From: Streptomyces albireticuli
GTDB lineage: Bacteria; Actinomycetota; Actinomycetes; Streptomycetales; Streptomycetaceae
Assembly: GCF_021228125.1 (NCBI RefSeq)
Contig: NZ_JAJQQS010000016.1
Span: 62,001-126,000 of the forward strand
Reading direction: 5' to 3'
DNA length: 64,000 nucleotides
Part shown: positions 1 through 40,500 of the stretch, piece by piece
Numbering within the stretch: position 1 is the first letter of the stretch
How the letters are laid out: each line of letters begins with the position of its first letter
Notes under the pieces: generated by a model
The model's database searches: none
Seen by the model: the letters and a program-made list of their open reading frames with translations, nothing else
What the model was told of the DNA's origin: nothing
Translations under genes and position numbers: made by a program

Positions 1-1
1 G

Positions 2-19730
<19,729 letters not shown>

Positions 19731-19732
<2 letters not shown>

Positions 19733-19743
19733 AAGAGCGGACC
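19731..19743 (+). promoter_or_regulatory. Ribosome binding site of PKS B, adjoining the PKS A stop
   Basis: AAGAG lies directly after the TGA of PKS A and about 6 bases before the ATG at 19744. There is no room for a promoter, so B depends on the A transcript. Confidence 0.7.
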
Positions 19744-22700
19744 ATGACCACATCCAACGAAACCGTCGTCGCGGCCCTCCGAGCCTCGTTGAAGGAGGCC
19801 GAACACCTCCGCCGGCAGAACCACAAGCTCGTCGCCGCCGCCACCGAACCGATCGCGATCATCGGCATGAGCTGCCGGTACCCCGGGGGCGTGAACTCCC
19901 CCGAGGACCTGTGGCGGCTCCTGGCCGCGGGCCGGGACGCGATCGGAGCCTTCCCCACGGACCGCGGCTGGGACCTGGACGCCCTGCGGGAGGCCGGAGT
20001 CGACCAGCGCGGCAACGCCGTCAGCCAGGAAGGTGGCTTCCTCGACTGCGTGGCCGACTTCGACGCGGGCTTCTTCGGGATCTCCCCGCGCGAATCCGTC
20101 ACCATGGACCCGCAGCAGCGGCTGCTCCTGGAGACCTCCTGGGAGGCCGTCGAGCGGGCCGGCATCGACCCGGTGTCGCTGCGCGGCAGCCGCACCGGCG
20201 TGTACGTCGGCACGAACGGCCAGGACTACGCCTACCTGCTCGTACGCTCCCTGGCCGACGCCACCGGCGACATCGGCACCGGAATCGCCGCCAGCGCCAC
20301 CTCCGGGCGGCTGTCCTACACGCTGGGCCTGGAGGGCCCGGCGGTGACGGTCGACACGGCGTGCTCCTCCTCGCTCGTGGCCCTGCACACGGCCTCCCAG
20401 GCCCTCCGGGCCGGCGAGTGCTCGCTGGCCCTGGTGGGCGGGGTGAACGTCATGTCGTCCCCCGGCTCCCTGATGGAGTTCAGCCGGCAGGGCGGGCTGG
20501 CGGCGAACGGCAGGTGCAAGGCGTTCTCCGACGACGCCGACGGCACCGGCTGGTCGGAGGGCGTGGGCGTCCTCCTCGTGGAGCGCCTGTCCGACGCCCG
20601 CCGCAACGGGCACCCGGTCCTCGCCGTCGTGCGGGGCTCGGCCGTCAACCAGGACGGCGCCTCCAACGGCTTCACCGCGCCCAGCGGTCCGTCGCAGCAA
20701 CGGGTGATCCGGCAGGCGCTCGCGAGCGCCGGACTGACGACCGCGGACGTCGACGTGGTCGAGGCCCACGGCACGGGCACGCCGCTCGGCGACCCGATCG
20801 AGGCGCAGGCCCTGCTGGCCACCTACGGCCAGGGGCGCGACCCCGAGCGGCCGCTGCTCCTCGGGTCGGTGAAGTCCAACCTCGGCCACACCCAGGCCGC
20901 GGCCGGCGTGGCGGGCATCATCAAGTCCGTCATGGCGATGCGGCACGGTGTGCTGCCCCGGACCCTGCACGTCGCCGAGCCGTCGTCCCATGTGGACTGG
21001 TCGGCCGGCGCGGTGGAGCTGCTGACGGAGTCCCGGGAGTGGCCCAAGGCCGACCGGCCGTGGCGCGCGGGCGTCTCGTCCTTCGGCATCAGCGGCACCA
21101 ACGCCCACGTCGTCATCGAGCAGGCTGACCCGGCCGAAGAGCCGGTGACCGCTCCGGCACCGGCGCCCGAGGTGGTGCCGTGGCCCGTCTCGGCCAGGTC
21201 CGAGGAGGCGCTGACGGCGCAGATCGAGCGGATCTCGTCGCTGAGGGGTGCCCCGTCCCCGGTGGACGTCGGGTTCTCGCTCGTCGCGGGCCGTTCGGCC
21301 TTCGAACACCGGGCGGTACTGCTGGCCCGGGGCCCCGAGGGCGAGCTGTCCGAGGCGGCCCGGGGCCGCGCGGAAACGGGCCGTACGCTCGCCGTGCTGT
21401 TCTCGGGTCAGGGCGCGCAGCGGGTGGGAACGGGCAAGGAGCTGTACGGCCGGTTCCCGGTGTTCGCGAAGGCTTTGGACGAGGTGCTGGCGCGGTTCGA
21501 CGGTGAGCTGCGGGACCTGCGTGAGGTGATGTTCACCGACGCGGAGCGGCTGGACACGACCGGTTTCACCCAGCCGGCGCTGTTCGCCGTCGAGGTGGCG
21601 CTGTTCCGCCTCGTGGAGTCGCTCGGCATCCGTCCGGACTTCGTGGCGGGACACTCGATCGGTGAGATCGCGGCGGCGCACGTGGCCGGGGTGTTCTCGC
21701 TCGATGACGCCTGCGCTCTGGTGTCGGCGCGTGCCCGGCTGATGCAGGCGCTGCCCGCCGGCGGCGCGATGGTGGCCGTCCGGGCGGCGGAGAGCGAGAT
21801 CGCTCCCCGGCTGACGGACGGTGTGTCCGTCGCGGCCGTCAACGGCCCGGAATCGGTCGTCCTCGCCGGGGACGAGGCCGAAGTGCTCCGGATCTCCCAG
21901 GAGTTCGCCTCCGAGGGGCGCAAGACTCAGCGGCTGACGGTGAGCCACGCGTTCCACTCGGCGCTGATGGACCCGATGCTGGAGGACTTCCGCCGCGTGG
22001 CGGAGGGCCTCTCCTACACGGCGCCGGAGATCCCGGTCGTCTCCAACGTGACCGGCGCACCCGCCACCGGCGAACTGATGTGCTCGGCCGACTACTGGGT
22101 CCGGCACGTCCGGGAGACGGTCCGCTTCGCGGAGGGCGTCCGCGCCCTGGTGGCCGAGGGCGCCTCGGCGTTCCTGGAGCTGGGTCCCGACGGCGTGCTG
22201 ACGGCGATGGCCCGGCAGAGCCTGGACGAGACGGCCGTGGCCGTCCCCGCCCTGCGCAAGGACCGGTCCGAGGAGACGGCGCTGCTCACCGCCCTCGCGC
22301 ACCTGCACGTCGCGGGCGTCGGGGTGGACTGGGCCGAGCTCTTCGACGGCACCGGCGCCCACCGGGTGGAACTGCCCACCTACCCGTTCCAGCACGAGCG
22401 CTACTGGCCGCGGCTCGACGTGTCCGGCGGTGACGTGACCGGCGCGGGCCTTCAGCCGGCGGAGCACCCGCTGCTGGGCGCCACGCTCACGCTCGCCGAG
22501 TCCGGTGAGGTGGTGTTCACGGGCAGGCTGTCGACCCGGTCGTACCCCTGGCTGAACGACCACGTCATGGGCGGCAGCGTGCTCTTCCCGGCCACCGGCT
22601 TCCTGGAGCTGGCCATGCGCGCCGGCGACCAGGTCGGCTGCGACCGGGTCGAGGAGTTCCTCCTGCTGTCCCCGCTGGCCCTCACCGAGGACGGTGCCGC

Positions 22701-25700
22701 ACAGGTCCAGGTGCTGCTCGGGGCCCCCGACGAGACGGGCGCGCGTTCCCTCTCGGTGTACTCGCGTGCCGACGGCGCCTTCGACGAGCCGTGGACCCAG
22801 CACGCCCACGGCACGCTCAGCACCGGCGAGCGGATCGGCGACTTCGGCTCCCAGGTCTGGCCGCCGCGGGGCGCGGAGGCCGTGGACCTGGAGGGCTTCT
22901 ACGACGGCACCGGCTACGGCCCGGCCTTCCAGGGCCTGCGCGCGGTGTGGCGCTGCGAGGACGGGGCCTACGTGGAGGTGGCGCTGCCCGGCCACGTCGA
23001 GGGGGACGCGCGGTCCTTCGGCCTCCACCCCGCGCTGCTGGACGCGGTGCTCCAGTCCCACCGGATGGCCGGCGTCGGCAGTGAGGGCGACCAGTTCCTG
23101 CCGTTCGCCTGGCGGGGCGTGTCGCTGCACGCCGCGGGCGCGTCGGTGCTGCGCGCCCGCGTCACGAGGACCGGTGACGACTCGGTGTCCATCACCGCCG
23201 TCGACACCGAGGGCGCGCCCGTGCTGTCGGCCGAGGCGATGGTGATGCGCGCCTACCAGGACCCCGGCACCGGCCGGTCGGCGACTCGGCGCGGCACGCT
23301 GCTGTCGCTGGACTGGGTCGCGGCTCCCGAGGTGCGGCCCGCCCCGGCCCGGTGTGTGTCCTTGGGCGCCGACGAGCCGGGTGTGGGCGCGTCGGTCGCC
23401 TCCCTGGCCGACCTGACCGGCGACGAGGACTTCGTCGTGGTGCCCGTGTCCGGCGCGGGCGACGACGTGCCGACCGCCGCGCACCGGCTGACGGCCCGGG
23501 TCCTGGGTCTGCTCCACGAGTGGGCGGACCGGGCGGAGGGCGGCACCTCGCGCCTGGTGTTCGTGACCCGGGGCGCCGTCTCGGCCGACGAGGGCGAGCC
23601 CGTACGGGACCTCGCCGCGGCCGCGGTGTGGGGCCTGGTGCGCTCGGCGCAGTCGGAGAACCCCGGGCGGATCGTACTCCTCGACCTCCAGGACGGCGGT
23701 CTCGCCGAGGTGCTCGCGGACCTGCCCGGTCTGCTGGCCACCGAGGACGCGCAGTTCGTGGTACGGGACGGCGTCGTCCGGGTGGCACGGCTGGCCCAGC
23801 CCGGCGCCGGCGCCGGGCTGCTGCCCCCCGCCGGGGTGCCGTGGCGGCTGGACAGCCGGGCCAAGGGCAGCCTGGACGATCTGGTGCTCGCCCCCTGCCC
23901 CGAGATCCTGGAGCCGCTCACCCCCGGCCAGGTCCGCCTGGACGTCGAGGCGGCCGGTGTGAACTTCCGCGACGTGCTGAACGCCCTGGGCATGTACCCC
24001 GGTGAGGCCGGCCTGCTCGGCGCCGAGGCCGCCGGAACGGTCACCGAGACCGGGCCCGGCGTGCACGGACTGCGCCCGGGTGACCGGGTGATGGGCATGG
24101 TCTTCGGCGGCTACGGCCCGGTGGCCGTGACCGACCAGCGGCTCCTGACCCGGATACCCGAGGACTGGTCGGCCGACCGGGCGGCCTCGGTCCCGCTGGT
24201 CTTCCTGACCGCCCTGTACGCGCTGAAGGACCTCGCGGACCTGCGGCCCGGCCAGTCGATCCTCGTCCATGCCGGCGCCGGCGGCGTCGGCATGGCGGCG
24301 ATCCAGCTGGCCCGGCACCTGGGCGCCGAGGTGTTCGCCACGGCCAGTGAGGGCAAGTGGGACACCCTGCGCGAACTGGGCGTGGCCGATGACCACATCG
24401 CCTCCTCCCGCACCACCGACTTCGAGGAGCGCTTCCGGGCGGTCACCGGCGGCCGTGGCGTGGACGTGGTGCTCAACGCGCTGGCGGGCGAGTTCGTCGA
24501 CGCCTCCCTGCGGCTGACCGCCCCCGGCGGCCGTTTCCTGGAGATGGGCAAGACCGACATCCGTGACCCCGAGTCCACCGCCCCGGTGCACTACAAGGCG
24601 TTCGACCTCGCCGACGCGGGCCCGGACCGGGTGCAGGGGATGCTCGGCGAGCTCCTGGAGCTGTTCGCCGAAGGCGCCTTGCACACGCTGCCGGTGGCGA
24701 CCTGGGACGTCCGGCGCGCGCCGGAGGCGTTCCGGTACATGAGCCGGGCCCAGCACATCGGCAAGATCGTGCTGACCCTGCCGCGCGCCTGGGACCCGGA
24801 CGGCACCGTCCTGATCACCGGTGGCACCGGCGGCCTGGGCGGCGAACTGGCCCGGCACCTGGTGACCGAGCGCGGCGCGCGGCACCTGCTGCTGGTCAGC
24901 CGCGGCGGGCCGGACGCGCCCGGCGCGGACGCGCTGCGCGCCGAACTGGCCGCGCACGGCGCCGAGGTGACGCTCCTCGCGTGCGACGTGGCCGACCGGG
25001 AGGGAGCGGCCGCGGCCGTCGGCGCGGTCCCCGCCGCGCACCCGCTGACCGCGGTGGTCCACACGGCCGGTGTCCTCGACGACGGCATGGTGGCCGCGCT
25101 GACGCCCGAGCGGCTCTCGGCGGTGCTGCGTCCGAAGACGGACGCGGCCTGGCACCTGCACGAGGTCACCAAGGACCTCGACCTGGCGGCGTTCGTGCTG
25201 TACTCGTCCGTCTCGGGCGTCCTCGGCACGGCGGGTCAGGGCAACTACGCGGCGGGCAACGTCTTCCTGGACGCGCTGGCCCGGCACCGCGCGGCGCACG
25301 GGCTGCCCGCGCACTCCCTCGCCTGGGGCGCCTGGGCCCCGACCGGCGGCATGACCGCCACCCTCTCGGACGCCGACGTGCAGCGGATCGCCTCCTCGGG
25401 GGCCGCACCGCTGACCGTCGAGCAGGGCCTGGCGCTGTTCGACGCCGCCACCGCGACCGCCGGATCGCACCTCGTGCCCCTCGGCCCGGTCACCATGGGC
25501 ACGCGGGACCGGGGCGCGGTGCCCCCGGTGCTGCGGGGCCTGGTCAAGGGCGGCCGGCGGGCGGCCGCCGGCGCCGCGGGCGGCGCCGAGGGGGCCGAGC
25601 GGTTCACCCGGCGGCTGAGCGAGGCACGGCCGGAGGACCGTACGCGCCTCGCGACCGACCTCGTACGGACCGAGGCCGCCGCCGTGCTGGGGCACGCCTC

Positions 25701-26124
25701 GGCCAAGGCGATCGACACCCGGCGCGAGTTCAACGACCTGGGCTTCGACTCGCTGACCGCCGTCGAGCTCCGCAACCGGCTCGCCACCGCCACGGGGCTG
25801 AGGCTCTCCGCCACCCTCGTCTTCGACTACCCCAACCCCCTCGCACTCGCCGACCACCTCGTCTCGCGGCTCGTGGACGACAGCGGTACGGGGCCGGACC
25901 TCCTCGCGGAGCTCGAACGGCTCGAGTCCGCACTCGCCGTCAGCGAGCCCGACGACCGCACCAGGGCCGCCGTCGCCGGCCGCCTGGCGCAGATCCTCGA
26001 CGGCTGGCGCGGGGCCCCGGCGGAGGAGGACGGCGCGGAGGTCGCCGAGCGGCTCGAAACCGCCAGCACCGATGAGATCTTCGCCTTCATCGACAACGAG
26101 CTCGGCCGCCACAGCGATCGCTGA
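19744..26124 (+). CDS. Modular type I PKS B, single fully reducing module (inferred module 11)
   Basis: 2126 residues, one complete module. Order: N-terminal docking coiled coil (1-33), KS 35-459 (Cys 207), AT 548-856 (Ser 638 in GHSIGE, HAFH; malonyl), DH 903-1169 (His 940 in HVMGGSVLFP, Asp 1100), ER about 1366-1679 with the HAGAGGVGMAA nucleotide loop, KR about 1683-1919 (TGGTGGLG, LDD, Tyr 1835), ACP (Ser 2003), and a C-terminal docking domain ending in DEIFAFIDNELG. All reductive sites look intact, so the module should make a methylene (C7 in the rimocidin-like reading). The ATG is 11 bases after the stop of PKS A, with an AAGAG ribosome site touching that stop, so A and B are co-transcribed and probably translationally coupled. 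The N-terminal helix (ALRASLKEAEHLRRQN) differs in type from those of PKS C and D and should pair with the tail of PKS A. Confidence 0.96.
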   Translation: MTTSNETVVAALRASLKEAEHLRRQNHKLVAAATEPIAIIGMSCRYPGGVNSPEDLWRLLAAGRDAIGAFPTDRGWDLDALREAGVDQRGNAVSQEGGFLDCVADFDAGFFGISPRESVTMDPQQRLLLETSWEAVERAGIDPVSLRGSRTGVYVGTNGQDYAYLLVRSLADATGDIGTGIAASATSGRLSYTLGLEGPAVTVDTACSSSLVALHTASQALRAGECSLALVGGVNVMSSPGSLMEFSRQGGLAANGRCKAFSDDADGTGWSEGVGVLLVERLSDARRNGHPVLAVVRGSAVNQDGASNGFTAPSGPSQQRVIRQALASAGLTTADVDVVEAHGTGTPLGDPIEAQALLATYGQGRDPERPLLLGSVKSNLGHTQAAAGVAGIIKSVMAMRHGVLPRTLHVAEPSSHVDWSAGAVELLTESREWPKADRPWRAGVSSFGISGTNAHVVIEQADPAEEPVTAPAPAPEVVPWPVSARSEEALTAQIERISSLRGAPSPVDVGFSLVAGRSAFEHRAVLLARGPEGELSEAARGRAETGRTLAVLFSGQGAQRVGTGKELYGRFPVFAKALDEVLARFDGELRDLREVMFTDAERLDTTGFTQPALFAVEVALFRLVESLGIRPDFVAGHSIGEIAAAHVAGVFSLDDACALVSARARLMQALPAGGAMVAVRAAESEIAPRLTDGVSVAAVNGPESVVLAGDEAEVLRISQEFASEGRKTQRLTVSHAFHSALMDPMLEDFRRVAEGLSYTAPEIPVVSNVTGAPATGELMCSADYWVRHVRETVRFAEGVRALVAEGASAFLELGPDGVLTAMARQSLDETAVAVPALRKDRSEETALLTALAHLHVAGVGVDWAELFDGTGAHRVELPTYPFQHERYWPRLDVSGGDVTGAGLQPAEHPLLGATLTLAESGEVVFTGRLSTRSYPWLNDHVMGGSVLFPATGFLELAMRAGDQVGCDRVEEFLLLSPLALTEDGAAQVQVLLGAPDETGARSLSVYSRADGAFDEPWTQHAHGTLSTGERIGDFGSQVWPPRGAEAVDLEGFYDGTGYGPAFQGLRAVWRCEDGAYVEVALPGHVEGDARSFGLHPALLDAVLQSHRMAGVGSEGDQFLPFAWRGVSLHAAGASVLRARVTRTGDDSVSITAVDTEGAPVLSAEAMVMRAYQDPGTGRSATRRGTLLSLDWVAAPEVRPAPARCVSLGADEPGVGASVASLADLTGDEDFVVVPVSGAGDDVPTAAHRLTARVLGLLHEWADRAEGGTSRLVFVTRGAVSADEGEPVRDLAAAAVWGLVRSAQSENPGRIVLLDLQDGGLAEVLADLPGLLATEDAQFVVRDGVVRVARLAQPGAGAGLLPPAGVPWRLDSRAKGSLDDLVLAPCPEILEPLTPGQVRLDVEAAGVNFRDVLNALGMYPGEAGLLGAEAAGTVTETGPGVHGLRPGDRVMGMVFGGYGPVAVTDQRLLTRIPEDWSADRAASVPLVFLTALYALKDLADLRPGQSILVHAGAGGVGMAAIQLARHLGAEVFATASEGKWDTLRELGVADDHIASSRTTDFEERFRAVTGGRGVDVVLNALAGEFVDASLRLTAPGGRFLEMGKTDIRDPESTAPVHYKAFDLADAGPDRVQGMLGELLELFAEGALHTLPVATWDVRRAPEAFRYMSRAQHIGKIVLTLPRAWDPDGTVLITGGTGGLGGELARHLVTERGARHLLLVSRGGPDAPGADALRAELAAHGAEVTLLACDVADREGAAAAVGAVPAAHPLTAVVHTAGVLDDGMVAALTPERLSAVLRPKTDAAWHLHEVTKDLDLAAFVLYSSVSGVLGTAGQGNYAAGNVFLDALARHRAAHGLPAHSLAWGAWAPTGGMTATLSDADVQRIASSGAAPLTVEQGLALFDAATATAGSHLVPLGPVTMGTRDRGAVPPVLRGLVKGGRRAAAGAAGGAEGAERFTRRLSEARPEDRTRLATDLVRTEAAAVLGHASAKAIDTRREFNDLGFDSLTAVELRNRLATATGLRLSATLVFDYPNPLALADHLVSRLVDDSGTGPDLLAELERLESALAVSEPDDRTRAAVAGRLAQILDGWRGAPAEEDGAEVAERLETASTDEIFAFIDNELGRHSDR
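19846..25890 (+). other. PKS B, inferred module 11: KS-AT(malonyl)-DH-ER-KR-ACP
   Basis: Key positions: KS Cys 20362, AT Ser 21655 and HAFH 21946-21957, DH His 22561 and Asp 23041, ER nucleotide loop from 24268, KR LDD 25075-25083 and Tyr 25246, ACP Ser 25750. This is the only enoylreductase in the window. Confidence 0.93.
20992..21072 (+). repeat. 81-base repeat shared by the KS ends of modules 11 and 12
   Basis: By eye identical to 27394-27474 in PKS C. Together with the shared block 23590-23762 / 29989-30161 before the KR, it shows that PKS B and the first module of PKS C come from a recent common ancestor or exchange sequence. Confidence 0.8.
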
Positions 26125-26160
26125 GTCCGGCCCCTTTATTTTCACGGAAGGTTCCACGTC
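26125..26160 (+). promoter_or_regulatory. B-C junction with ribosome binding site GGAAGG
   Basis: The 36-base gap holds an AT-rich patch (ccctttattttc) and GGAAGG at 26146-26151, nine bases before the ATG at 26161. No terminator hairpin is seen, so C is read from the same transcript as A and B. Confidence 0.7.
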
Positions 26161-37326
<11,166 letters not shown>

Positions 37327-37344
37327 CGGCGACGCGGTGAGACG

Positions 37345-37385
37345 CGCCACGGCGGGCGGCCCCAGGCCGCCCGCCGTGGCGTTTT
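37345..37385 (+). terminator. Rho-independent-type terminator after PKS C
   Basis: A perfect 17-bp inverted repeat (arms 37345-37361 and 37365-37381) with a 3-base loop is followed by TTTT. It starts 18 bases after the TGA of PKS C and ends the A-B-C transcription unit, so PKS D needs its own promoter. Confidence 0.9.
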
Positions 37386-37433
37386 CCCGTCCGCCCGCCA
37401 TGGCGTACGCGCACGTCACCGGGGAGTCCAGCT

Positions 37434-37449
37434 CTAGGGAAACCCGCAG
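37434..37449 (+). promoter_or_regulatory. PimM/AmphRIV/NysRIV-type (PAS-LuxR) operator upstream of PKS D
   Basis: The sequence CTAGGGAAACCCGCAG matches 14 of 16 positions of CTVGGGAWWTCCCBAG, the consensus I know for PAS-LuxR polyene regulators of the PimM family; the mismatches are at 37443 and 37446. It lies 98 bases before the chosen ATG of PKS D and just downstream of the terminator, where the promoter must be. Such sites usually overlap the -35 region. A possible weak -10 is GAGGAT at 37462-37467. The regulator gene is not in the window. The site identification rests on the recalled consensus, not on a search. Confidence 0.72.
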
Positions 37450-37546
37450 TCCACCTTGGACGAGGATGGCCGTGAAAATGGGTCAGACGTGAGTGTCGAC
37501 GCTCTGTGCCCCAGATCCGGCATTCCACCGAGGGGTTGGCTTCCTG

Positions 37547-40500
37547 ATGTCCAACGAGGAGAAGCTGCGCGAGTACCTCAAGCGCGCGATCGCAGATCTG
37601 CACGAGACTCGCCAGCAATTGGGCGAGACCGAGCAGAAGCAGCGCGAGCCCATCGCGATCGTCTCCATGGCCTGCCGCTTCCCCGGCGGCGTGCGCTCAC
37701 CGGAAGAGCTGTGGGAGCTGGTCCGGGACGGCGTCGACGTGGTCTCCTCGTTCCCCGGCAACCGCGGCTGGGACCTCGAAGGGCTCTACCACCCCGACCC
37801 GGACCACCCGGGCACCTCCTACTCCCGTGAGGGCGGATTCCTCCACGACGTGGGCGAGTTCGACCCCGGGTTCTTCGGCATCTCGCCGCGCGAGGCGCTC
37901 GCCATGGACCCCCAGCAGCGGCTCCTCCTGGAGACCGCCTGGGAGGCCGTCGAACGCGCCGGCATCGACCCGGAATCCCTCGCGGGCAGCAGCACCGGAG
38001 TGTTCGTCGGCACCGGCCACGACGGCTACGACGACCGTGCCCGCCGCACGGACGAGGTCGGCGGGCACCTGCTGACCGGCAACCTCATCAGCGTCGCCTC
38101 CGGCCGGATCTCCTACACGCTCGGTCTCGAGGGCCCCGCCCTGACCGTGGACACGGCCTGCTCCTCCTCGCTGGTGGCACTGCACCTGGCGGCCCACTCG
38201 CTGCGCCGGGGCGAGTGCTCCCTCGCCCTCGTGGGCGGCGCGACCGTGATGGCCACCCCGAAGCTGTTCGTGGACTTCTCCCGCCAGCGGGGCCTCGCCG
38301 CCGACGGCCGCTGCAAGCCGTTCTCGGCGGCCGCCGACGGCACCGGCTGGAGCGAGGGCGTCGGCCTGGTGGTGGCCGAGCGGCTCTCCGACGCGCTGCG
38401 CAACGGCCACCCCGTCCTCGCCGTGCTGAAGGGCTCCGCCGTCAACCAGGACGGCGCCTCCAACGGCCTCACCGCGCCCAACGGCCCGTCCCAGCAGCGC
38501 GTCATCCGCCAGGCGCTGGCGAGCGCCGGCCTCACCGCCGCCGACGTCGACGCGGTGGAGGCCCACGGCACCGGCACCACGCTCGGCGACCCCATCGAGG
38601 CACAGGCCCTCCTCGCCACCTACGGGCAGCAGCGCCCCGACGACCGGCCCGTCCTCATCGGCGCCCTCAAGTCCAACATCGGCCACACCCAGTCCGCGGC
38701 GGGCATCGCCGGCGTCATGAAGATGGTCATGGCGATGCGGCACGGTGAACTGCCCGGCACCCTGCACCTGGACGAGCCCAGCCCCCACGTCGACTGGGAC
38801 GAGGGCAACGCCAGGCTCCTGACGGCGGCCGAGCCCTGGCCCGAGACCGACCGGCCGCGCCGCGCGGCCGTCTCCTCCTTCGGTATCAGCGGCACCAACG
38901 CCCACGTCGTCCTGGAACAGGCGCCCCCGCGCGAGACCGAACCGGCACCCGCCCCGGCCGCCCGGCCCGGCGCGCTGCCCTGGGTCCTGTCCGCGCGCAC
39001 CGGCGAGGCCCTGCGGGCCCAGGCGGCGCGGCTCGCCCGCCACGTCCGCGCCCTGCCGGACCTCGCACCGGCCGCCGTCGCCCACTCCCTCGTGGTGTCC
39101 CGGCCCCTCATGGAGCACCGCGCCGCCGTCGTCGCCGAGGACCGGGACGCGTTCCTCGCCGGCCTGGACGCCCTCGCCGAGGACCGCACCGCCGCCGGCC
39201 TGGTGACCGGCGTCGCCGCCAAGGCGCCCCTCGCCTTCCTCTTCTCCGGCCAGGGCTCACAGCGCCCCGGCACGGGCCGCGAACTGTACGAGGCCCACCC
39301 CGAGTTCGCCAAGGCGTTCGACGCGGTGTGCGCCGAGCTCGATCCGCACCTGGAACGGCCGGTCCGGGACATCGCCCTCGCCGAGGAGGGCAGTGCCGAC
39401 GCGGCCCTCCTCGACCGGACCGCGTACACCCAGGCCGCGCTCTTCGCCCTGGAGACGGCCCTGTTCCGGCTCGTCGAGTCCTGGGGCATGGCACCGCAGT
39501 TCGTCGCCGGCCACTCCATCGGCGAGCTCACCGCCGCCCACGTGGCGGGCGTCCTCTCCCTCGAGGACGCCGCCCGGCTGGTCGCCGCGCGCGGCACCCT
39601 CATGCAGGCGCTGCCCGAGGGCGGCGCCATGGTCGCGATCCAGGCCACCGAGGAGGAGGCCCTCGCCTCCCTCGCCGGCCACGAGGACAGCGCCTCCCTC
39701 GCCGCGGTCAACGGGCCCGACTCCACGGTCGTCTCGGGCGACGAGGAGACCGTCGCCCTCATCGCCGCCCAGTGGGAGGAGCGGGGCCGCCGCACCAAGC
39801 GGCTGCGGGTGAGCCACGCCTTCCACTCCCCGCGCATGGACGGCATGCTGGAGGACTTCCGGGCCGTCGCCGAGAGCCTGACGTTCCACGCCCCCCGCAT
39901 CCCCGTCGTGTCCACGGTGACCGGCGAGCAGGCCACCGCCGAGCAGCTGCGCTCGCCCGAGTACTGGGTCCGGCAGGTCCGCGAGGCCGTACGCTTCCAC
40001 ACCGCCGTACGCACCCTGGAGGCCATGGGCGTCACCAGCTTCGTGGAGGTCGGCCCCCGCGGCGTGCTCACCCCCATGGTCCAGGACTCCCTGGCCGCCC
40101 TCGAAGAGCCCGTCGCCGTCCCCCTCCTGCGCACCGGCCGCCCCGAGACGCAGGCCCTCGCCGAAGCCGTCGCCACCGCCTCCGCGCACGGCGCCCGCGT
40201 CGACTGGTCCGCCTGCCTCGGCACGCCCGGCGCCACCCCCGTCGAGCTGCCGACCTACCCCTTCCAGCGCCGGTGGTACTGGCTGGACCCGGCCGACACG
40301 ACCGGCGAGGGCCCCGCCACCGAAGCGGGCGAAGCCGGATTCTGGGAAGCCGTCGAGGGCGGGGACCTGGAGGGCCTGTCGGCCGTCCTCGCCCTCGACG
40401 GGAACGAGGCGGACTCGCTCGGCAGCCTCCTCCCCACCCTCTCGGCCTGGCGCAGGCTGCGCAGGACCCAGGCGACGGCGGACGGCTGGAGCTACCGCGC

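Larger units (their letters stand above)
37327..37546 (+). other. Intergenic region between PKS C and PKS D
   Basis: 220 bases holding, in order, the PKS C terminator, the PimM-like operator, a presumed promoter, and a ribosome site GAGGGG at 37530-37535 for PKS D. An in-frame GTG at 37493 would extend PKS D by 18 residues. I prefer the ATG at 37547 because the docking helix begins there and the ribosome site fits it. Confidence 0.75.

Noticed and set aside
26128..26145. AT-rich patch between PKS B and C as a promoter
   Set aside because: Only 36 bases separate the genes, and no convincing -35/-10 pair is seen. The patch is more simply explained as leader ahead of the ribosome site.
37493..37546. 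GTG-initiated 18-residue N-terminal extension of PKS D
   Set aside because: The extra residues are unlike docking domains, and the ATG at 37547 has a better-placed ribosome site and begins the docking helix directly.
37646..38925. First KS of PKS D as a loading KSQ
   Set aside because: It has the normal TACSSS cysteine, and the protein begins with a docking helix, so it is an extension KS.
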